From Actinomycetota bacterium (GTDB taxonomy: Bacteria > Actinomycetota > Thermoleophilia > Gaiellales > Gaiellaceae), in the NCBI GenBank assembly GCA_013696185.1, contig JACCZA010000101.1:1-5817 (forward strand): a stretch of 5,817 nucleotides of DNA, in the 5' to 3' direction. Each line of letters begins with the position of its first letter. Position 1 is the first letter of the stretch. The position numbers and the translations under genes were made by a program. Positions 1 to 3,533 of the stretch are shown here, in pieces. The notes under the pieces were generated by a model, which made no database searches, was not told the origin of the DNA, and saw nothing but the letters and a program-made list of their open reading frames with translations.

Positions 1-357
1 GCCCTCGATCGCCACGCCGGCCGGGATGGGGTAGGGCGCCGGGTCGCTCTCGCTCGCGTACTCGAACGCGACGCGCACTTTCGGCTGACCCGCCCCGACG
101 ACGGTGACCGGAATCCCGATCGGCCCGCCGTTCCACGTTCCCGAGCCGAAGTCGGCGTGGAGGCCGCGCTCGCGCCCGATCGAGGCGATCAGGGCTGGGG
201 AGTCGGCAGCGACTCGGAGCCGGTCGACCCTCTGGTTCCACGGGCTCGAGGCGGGGAACACGGTGCAGGCCGGGGCCGACGGCAACCTCGGCGCAGGCGT
301 GGAGGCGCCCCCGAGGACGAGTGTCGAGCCGGCTGCGAGGACGGCGACGAGCTTCAC
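1..357 (-). CDS. Secreted protein of unknown function (N-terminal part, cut by window edge)
   Basis: A reading frame runs open for 119 codons from a GTG start at 357 down to base 1; the C-terminus lies outside the window. The only in-frame start candidate is this GTG, because the next in-frame codons upstream reach a TGA at 381-379 without another start. Residues 3-17 form a short hydrophobic core after K2, as in a Sec signal peptide, followed by an Ala/Pro-rich linker and a lone Cys31. The mature part begins FPASSPWNQRVDRL (34-47) and continues with SIG (59-61), LHADFGSG (66-73), GGPIGIPVTVV (77-87) and a Tyr/Pro-rich stretch near 100-112. I recall this pattern from uncharacterised secreted actinobacterial proteins, but I know no function for them. 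It is not a convincing lipoprotein: the bases of a lipobox before Cys31 are poor (no Leu at -3). It is divergent from the exported phosphatase, so the two may share control. The frame is real because it makes a coherent secreted protein with GC-rich third positions. Confidence 0.8.
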   Translation of the reverse strand, partial: MKLVAVLAAGSTLVLGGASTPAPRLPSAPACTVFPASSPWNQRVDRLRVAADSPALIASIGRERGLHADFGSGTWNGGPIGIPVTVVGAGQPKVRVAFEYASESDPAPYPIPAGVAIEG

Positions 358-375
358 GTCTCGCTCATCGGCAGG

Positions 376-408
376 TCTTCACTGCATCCGGACCTGATCT
401 TCACGACT
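376..408. promoter_or_regulatory. PHO-box-like direct repeats, 11-base pitch
   Basis: TCTTCAC occurs at 376-382 and again at 398-404, exactly 22 bases apart. A degenerate middle unit, TCCGGAC, lies at 387-393, giving three units on an 11-base pitch. PhoP/PhoB response regulators bind direct repeats with 11-base spacing, and the Streptomyces PHO box has a GTTCACC core, so TTCAC is a plausible match. The repeats lie about 75-107 bases upstream of the phosphatase gene and just upstream of the divergent secreted-protein gene. The middle unit matches poorly, so this is a candidate operator only. Confidence 0.3.
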
Positions 409-439
409 CGGACGCCCACCCCGCGGCGACACCCGGTGA

Positions 440-460
440 GACTCGTGCTCGGCACGACTC
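440..460. promoter_or_regulatory. 21-base near-palindrome, candidate operator or leader hairpin
   Basis: Bases 440-448 (GACTCGTGC) and 452-460 (GCACGACTC) are inverted copies that pair at 8 of 9 positions around a 3-base centre (TCG); the only mismatch is 442 against 458. The palindrome ends 22 bases before the phosphatase start codon and 11 bases before its ribosome binding site. This fits a dimeric repressor site overlapping the promoter or early leader, or a hairpin in the leader RNA. No specific regulator family is recognised from it. Confidence 0.4.
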
Positions 461-471
461 CATCGACCGAT

Positions 472-478
472 GAGGGGG
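472..478 (+). promoter_or_regulatory. Ribosome binding site of the phosphatase gene
   Basis: GAGGGGG lies 4 bases upstream of the ATG at 483. It is purine-only and partly complementary to the anti-Shine-Dalgarno sequence. It supports the ATG as the start, as does the signal peptide that begins there. Confidence 0.6.
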
Positions 479-482
479 CAGC

Positions 483-2036
483 ATGCAGAAGCGACAGGGA
501 CGGACGGTCGTCCTCGGACTGGCGGCACTCGCACTCGTGCTCGCGATCGCAGCGAGCGCGACCGCAGGGAGATCGGGGCGGCCGCCGAGTCGCCTCGAGG
601 TGACGCACGGCACCGCGAGCGGCGACGTGACGGCCACGAGCGCCGTCGTCTGGGGCCGCGCCAGCGCCGAGGCGCGGATGCACGTGTACTACGACACCGA
701 CGCCGAGCTCTCCGATCCGACCTCCGGCGGCAGCGCCCGCGCTCTGCGGGCGACCGACTACACCGCGAAGGTCGCACTCGACGAGCTCGAGCCCGACACG
801 CGCTACTGGTACCGCGTCGAGTTCCGCACCCGGGGCGCGCGCGGACGTGTGATCGTGTCCGACGACGCCGTCGGCACGTTCAAGACACCGCCGCGCTCGA
901 CGGTCAGCCGACCGCTCAGCTTCACGGTCGGCGGCGACCTCGGGGGTCAGCAGTACTGCCGTAACGCCGAGACCGACGGGTACGCCATCTTCGGTGCGAT
1001 GGAGGCCCTCCAGCCCGACTACTTCATCGCGAGCGGCGACATGATCTACGCGGACGGGGACTGCCCCGAGGACGGGCCGGGCAGCTGGGTCAACATCCCT
1101 GGCACGTTCCCGAGCATCGCCAGCCCGACCGTGGACTGGACCGACCGGGCTCAGGTGCGCGACGTCTACCTCGACCACTGGCGCTACAACCGCGAGGACG
1201 GCTTCCTGCGGAGCTTCCTCGCGAACACCCCGATGTACTCGCAGTGGGACGACCACGAGGTGATCAACGACTTCGGCGCGCTCTGGACGTACCAGAACCC
1301 GTCGAACAGCGACCGGGAGGGCTTCCCGAACCTCGTCTCCGCCGGCCGCGACGCCTTCTTCAACTGGTCGCCGATCGCCCGCAACGCGCGCGAGCGGAAC
1401 CGCGTCTACCGCTCGTTCAACTGGGGTCGCGACGCCGACCTCTTCATCCTCGACGCCCGCTCCTACCGCAGCCGCAACAACCTGGCCGACACGGCTGAGA
1501 ACAGCAAGACCCTGCTCGGCCGGACGCAGCTCGAGTGGATCAAGCAGGGGCTGCGCAGCTCACGGGCTACCTGGAAGGTCGTCGCCAACGACGTGCCGAT
1601 CTCGATCACGACGGGCAGTGTCGCGAGCGGCCGCGACGGCTACGCGAACGGCACCGACCCGACCGGCTTCGAGCGGGAACTGCTCGACCTGCTGCGCGAC
1701 CTCGACCGGTCGAACATCAAGAACCTCGTGTTCGTCACGACCGACGTGCACTTCGCCTACAACATCCGCTACGACATCGACGCGGATGGCGACGGCGACC
1801 GGCTCGTCTTCCACGAGCTCGTCACCGGGCCGATGAACGCGGTCAGGGGGACGCCGTCGCCGCTCGATCCGACGGCAGGCCCGACGCCGCTCTACTCGGA
1901 GGGCAACCTGTTCAACTTCGGCTACGTCCAGATCGGTCGCCAGGCCGACGGGGCGATCCACCTGATCGCCGACACGCGCGGCGTGGACGGCCAGCCGCGG
2001 GCCGGCTCGCGCGTCGATCTGACGCCTCAGCCGTAG
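483..2036 (+). CDS. Exported PhoD-family metallophosphatase (alkaline phosphatase D-like)
   Basis: This is a predicted extracytoplasmic phosphomonoesterase or phosphodiesterase that would release phosphate from organic esters; the substrate cannot be read from sequence. Residues 1-28 look like a signal peptide: basic KRQGR start, hydrophobic 9-24, and an ATA cleavage motif at 26-28. There is no twin-arginine pair, although classical PhoD proteins are Tat substrates. Residues about 38-140 form the fibronectin-like PhoD N-terminal domain (HGTASGDVTATSAVVWGR, then LEPDTRYWYRVEF). The metallophosphatase domain follows from about 146, with GGDLGG (D152), C159, SGDMIYAD (D186, Y189, D191), WDDHEVINDFG (D256, D257, H258, N262), FILDARSYR (D324), ANDVPIS (N369, D370) and TTDVHFAY (D421, H423). 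These are the expected candidate metal and phosphate ligands, so the enzyme looks intact. Length (517) is normal for the family. The gene ends at a TAG just before a strong hairpin. Control by phosphate is possible given the repeats upstream, but that is inference. Confidence 0.92.
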   Translation: MQKRQGRTVVLGLAALALVLAIAASATAGRSGRPPSRLEVTHGTASGDVTATSAVVWGRASAEARMHVYYDTDAELSDPTSGGSARALRATDYTAKVALDELEPDTRYWYRVEFRTRGARGRVIVSDDAVGTFKTPPRSTVSRPLSFTVGGDLGGQQYCRNAETDGYAIFGAMEALQPDYFIASGDMIYADGDCPEDGPGSWVNIPGTFPSIASPTVDWTDRAQVRDVYLDHWRYNREDGFLRSFLANTPMYSQWDDHEVINDFGALWTYQNPSNSDREGFPNLVSAGRDAFFNWSPIARNARERNRVYRSFNWGRDADLFILDARSYRSRNNLADTAENSKTLLGRTQLEWIKQGLRSSRATWKVVANDVPISITTGSVASGRDGYANGTDPTGFERELLDLLRDLDRSNIKNLVFVTTDVHFAYNIRYDIDADGDGDRLVFHELVTGPMNAVRGTPSPLDPTAGPTPLYSEGNLFNFGYVQIGRQADGAIHLIADTRGVDGQPRAGSRVDLTPQP

Positions 2037-2050
2037 GAGTCCACGTTCAC

Positions 2051-2097
2051 CGCAAAGAGAGCAGGGCGGGGGCCGGTCGCTCGCCCTGCTCTTTGCG
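2051..2097. terminator. Bidirectional terminator hairpin between convergent genes
   Basis: The inner stem pairs 2060-2068 (AGCAGGGCG) with 2082-2090 (CGCCCTGCT) for 9 bp. The outer stem pairs 2051-2057 (CGCAAAG) with 2091-2097 (CTTTGCG) for 7 bp, with a two-base bulge (2058-2059) between them and a 13-base loop. On either strand the inner GC stem is followed by a pyrimidine stretch containing TTT, the usual form of a two-way intrinsic terminator, though without a long U tract. It begins 14 bases after the phosphatase stop codon and directly touches the TGA of the minus-strand gene (2100-2098). Confidence 0.85.
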
Positions 2098-2664
2098 TCA
2101 GGCGGACTGCGCCCGCCGTGCCGCCTTCCGCGCCCGCTTGGCAGCCTGGTAGGCGACGAGCGCCTCCGGCGAGTCGACGTCGCCGAGGGTCGGGTGCGCC
2201 GGAGCGACCTCGTCCCAGCCGGGCGGTCGCACGCCGAGGCGCTTGCCGAGCACCGCGAGGATCGATCCGGCCTTCAGCTCGCCGATTCCCGGCAGCCCGA
2301 GCAGGCGCCGCTCGAGGTCGGCGCCGCTCGAGGCCTCCAGCCACACGCGCTCGGCGCGCCCGCCGTACTCGGAGACGAGCGTGTCGCAGAGCTCGTGCGT
2401 CCGCCGGGCCATCGCCGCGGGGAAGCGGTGCAGAGCCGGCTTCTGCGCGAAGACGCGCTCGAGCTCCTCCGGCTCGAGCGTCGCGATCGCGGCAGCGTCC
2501 AGCGAGCCGAGCCGCCGCTTCAGCTCGAGCGGCGAGGAGAACGCCTTCTGCACCGTCACCTGCTGGTCGAGCACGAAGCCGATCAGGAGCGCGAGCGGCT
2601 CGCGCGCGAGGAGCGCGTTCGCCTCGTCGTCGTCCGAGAAGTAGAGGCGGTCGGCAGCCGTCAC
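2098..2664 (-). CDS. HhH-GPD family protein (base-excision repair glycosylase fold, function unproven)
   Basis: This 188-residue cytoplasmic protein is almost entirely one HhH-GPD domain. It matches my recall of a small actinobacterial family (TIGR03252 type, 'uncharacterized HhH-GPD family protein'; mycobacterial members are sometimes mislabelled HesB). Visible marks are EPLALLIGFVLDQQ (22-35), where DQQ resembles the QQ helix of AlkA-like glycosylases, HRFP (79-82), the helix-hairpin-helix LPGIGELKA (124-132), a GVRPPGW turn (144-150) and a basic C-terminal tail AAKRARKAARRA (174-185) that could contact DNA. The Lys of bifunctional glycosylases is replaced by L130, and no Asp sits at the usual spacing after the hairpin; D151 is the nearest. 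The GTG start at 2664-2662 overlaps the stop of the upstream DUF1028 gene (GTGA), implying coupled translation. Longer upstream readings of this frame lie antisense-free inside the DUF1028 gene and look like low-complexity shadow, so I chose this start. Family call is firm; enzymatic activity is not. Confidence 0.9.
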   Translation of the reverse strand: MTAADRLYFSDDDEANALLAREPLALLIGFVLDQQVTVQKAFSSPLELKRRLGSLDAAAIATLEPEELERVFAQKPALHRFPAAMARRTHELCDTLVSEYGGRAERVWLEASSGADLERRLLGLPGIGELKAGSILAVLGKRLGVRPPGWDEVAPAHPTLGDVDSPEALVAYQAAKRARKAARRAQSA

Positions 2665-3503
2665 GGGTCTGCGAGCAGCCGGTCGGCGAGGGGGAGGAGG
2701 CCGCGGGCTCCCAGCGCACGGGCGTAGTCGCCCCAGCGGGGCTCGTCGCGGAGGAGGGGCAGCAGGAGCGCGCGGGCCCGCTCGACGTCGCCCTCGTGCG
2801 CCGCGTCCAGGATTCCGGCCCAGCGGACGTCGAGCTCGGGCAGCCCGGCCGCCGCGGCGGCCTCGGCGCGGCGATCGCTGCGGTGCAGCGCGCGGTAGCC
2901 CTCCTCCCGCCCGAGGAGACGGCGGAGCTCGGCGAGCGGCTGCTCGTGGTCGTCGACCCGCAGATCCGACACGCGCTCCCACGGGCTGCCTGCCGCCGGG
3001 ACGACGAGGAGGCCGGCCGCCTGCTGGCCGCGCCAGTCGCCGCCTGCCGCCTCGGCCGCCTCGAGCGCCGTGAGCAGACGCGACGCGAGCGTGCCCGAGG
3101 ATTGCGCGAACGCCTCGGCCATGGCGGGCCACACAGCGGCGCTGCGCATGATGTTGGCCTGCACCGTGAAGCCGTCGCCGACGAGGTGCCCCGCCTCGGC
3201 GATGCAGTCCTCGCCCGTGTGGGCGGCGCTCCGGCCCTGCGCATCGACGATCCCCACCTGCCGCACCTGCCGGTCCGGATCCGCCGCGAGCAGACCCGCG
3301 AGTGCCTCGGCCGGACTCTTGCCTGCCCGCATCAGCTCGAGCGCCAGGGGGCCGTAGCTCCGCTCGGTGAAGGACTGCGTCGCGACGGCGCCGACCCGAG
3401 GCGCGGCCCACGGCACAGCCGCACCCGTCCCGAACGCGCGCGACTGCACGGCCACGCCGAGCTCGCCCGTCTCCGCGTCGAGGGCCACGATCGAGTACGT
3501 CAC
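2661..3503 (-). CDS. DUF1028 Ntn-hydrolase-like protein with C-terminal helical extension
   Basis: Residues 1-198 match the DUF1028 family (COG3342), predicted to adopt the Ntn-hydrolase fold but without a known substrate. Diagnostic stretches are TYSIVALDAETGELGVAVQS (2-21), GAVATQSF (38-45), SYGPLALELMRAG (49-61), QVGIVDAQGRSAAHTG (82-97), GDGFTVQANIM (109-119), AGGDWRGQQAAGLLVV (153-168) and DLRVDDHEQPLAELRRLL (180-197). If Met1 is removed, Thr2 would be exposed as the possible N-terminal nucleophile; this is inference. Residues about 200-280 are helical and TPR-like (DVERARALLLPLLRDEPRW, ending GLLPLADRLL), an extension I recall in other members. No signal peptide is present, so it is probably cytoplasmic. 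The start is GTG at 3503-3501. AGGA lies 8 bases upstream, but that sequence is also the -10 box TAGGAT, so the message could instead be leaderless. It is the first gene of a two-gene operon with the HhH-GPD gene, overlapping by four bases. Confidence 0.92.
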   Translation of the reverse strand: MTYSIVALDAETGELGVAVQSRAFGTGAAVPWAAPRVGAVATQSFTERSYGPLALELMRAGKSPAEALAGLLAADPDRQVRQVGIVDAQGRSAAHTGEDCIAEAGHLVGDGFTVQANIMRSAAVWPAMAEAFAQSSGTLASRLLTALEAAEAAGGDWRGQQAAGLLVVPAAGSPWERVSDLRVDDHEQPLAELRRLLGREEGYRALHRSDRRAEAAAAAGLPELDVRWAGILDAAHEGDVERARALLLPLLRDEPRWGDYARALGARGLLPLADRLLADP

Positions 3504-3509
3504 GGCGGG

Positions 3510-3515
3510 ATCCTA
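3510..3515 (-). promoter_or_regulatory. -10 box of the DUF1028/HhH-GPD operon
   Basis: TAGGAT, read on the minus strand, fits the TAnnnT consensus of housekeeping promoters in high-GC actinobacteria. Its last base is 6 bases from the GTG at 3503, so the expected transcription start falls at or next to the start codon and the message may be leaderless. A 17-base spacer would put a -35 hexamer at 3538-3533 (TCCACA, 4 of 6 to TTGACA), inside the first codons of the divergent helicase gene. Confidence 0.55.
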
Positions 3516-3521
3516 CGAGGC

Positions 3522-3527
3522 TAGGCT
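3522..3527 (+). promoter_or_regulatory. -10 box of the lhr gene
   Basis: TAGGCT fits TAnnnT and ends 6 bases before the GTG at 3534. With the usual 6-7 base discriminator, transcription would begin at the G of the start codon, which suggests a leaderless message. This agrees with the absence of a good Shine-Dalgarno sequence in the 30-base gap. The -35 position with a 17-base spacer is 3499-3504 (GTCACG, only 3 of 6 to TTGACA), overlapping the start codon of the divergent gene. Confidence 0.55.
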
Positions 3528-3533
3528 CGGGCT

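Noticed and set aside
356..370. ATG at 369-367 (minus) as the start of the secreted-protein gene
   Set aside because: It is in a different frame and reaches a TGA after four codons; only the GTG at 357 opens the conserved frame.
483..570. Twin-arginine signal in the phosphatase
   Set aside because: The N-terminus has KRQGR but no consecutive Arg pair with the following hydrophobic consensus, so Sec export is the better reading.
354..1256. Long minus-strand frame (300 codons) opposite the phosphatase gene
   Set aside because: Its product is Arg/Val/Ala-rich with no recognisable domain and it lies antisense to a clearly conserved enzyme; long antisense frames are expected at this GC content.
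2665..3411. N-terminal extension of the HhH-GPD gene to an ATG at 3411
   Set aside because: The added 249 residues are Arg/Gly/Ala low-complexity sequence lying in another frame of the DUF1028 gene; the GTG at 2664 gives the expected family length and a GTGA overlap.
2118..3524. Plus-strand frame of 468 codons opposite the DUF1028/HhH-GPD operon
   Set aside because: It is Arg/Ala-rich throughout, spans two well-supported minus-strand genes and has no ribosome binding site or domain.
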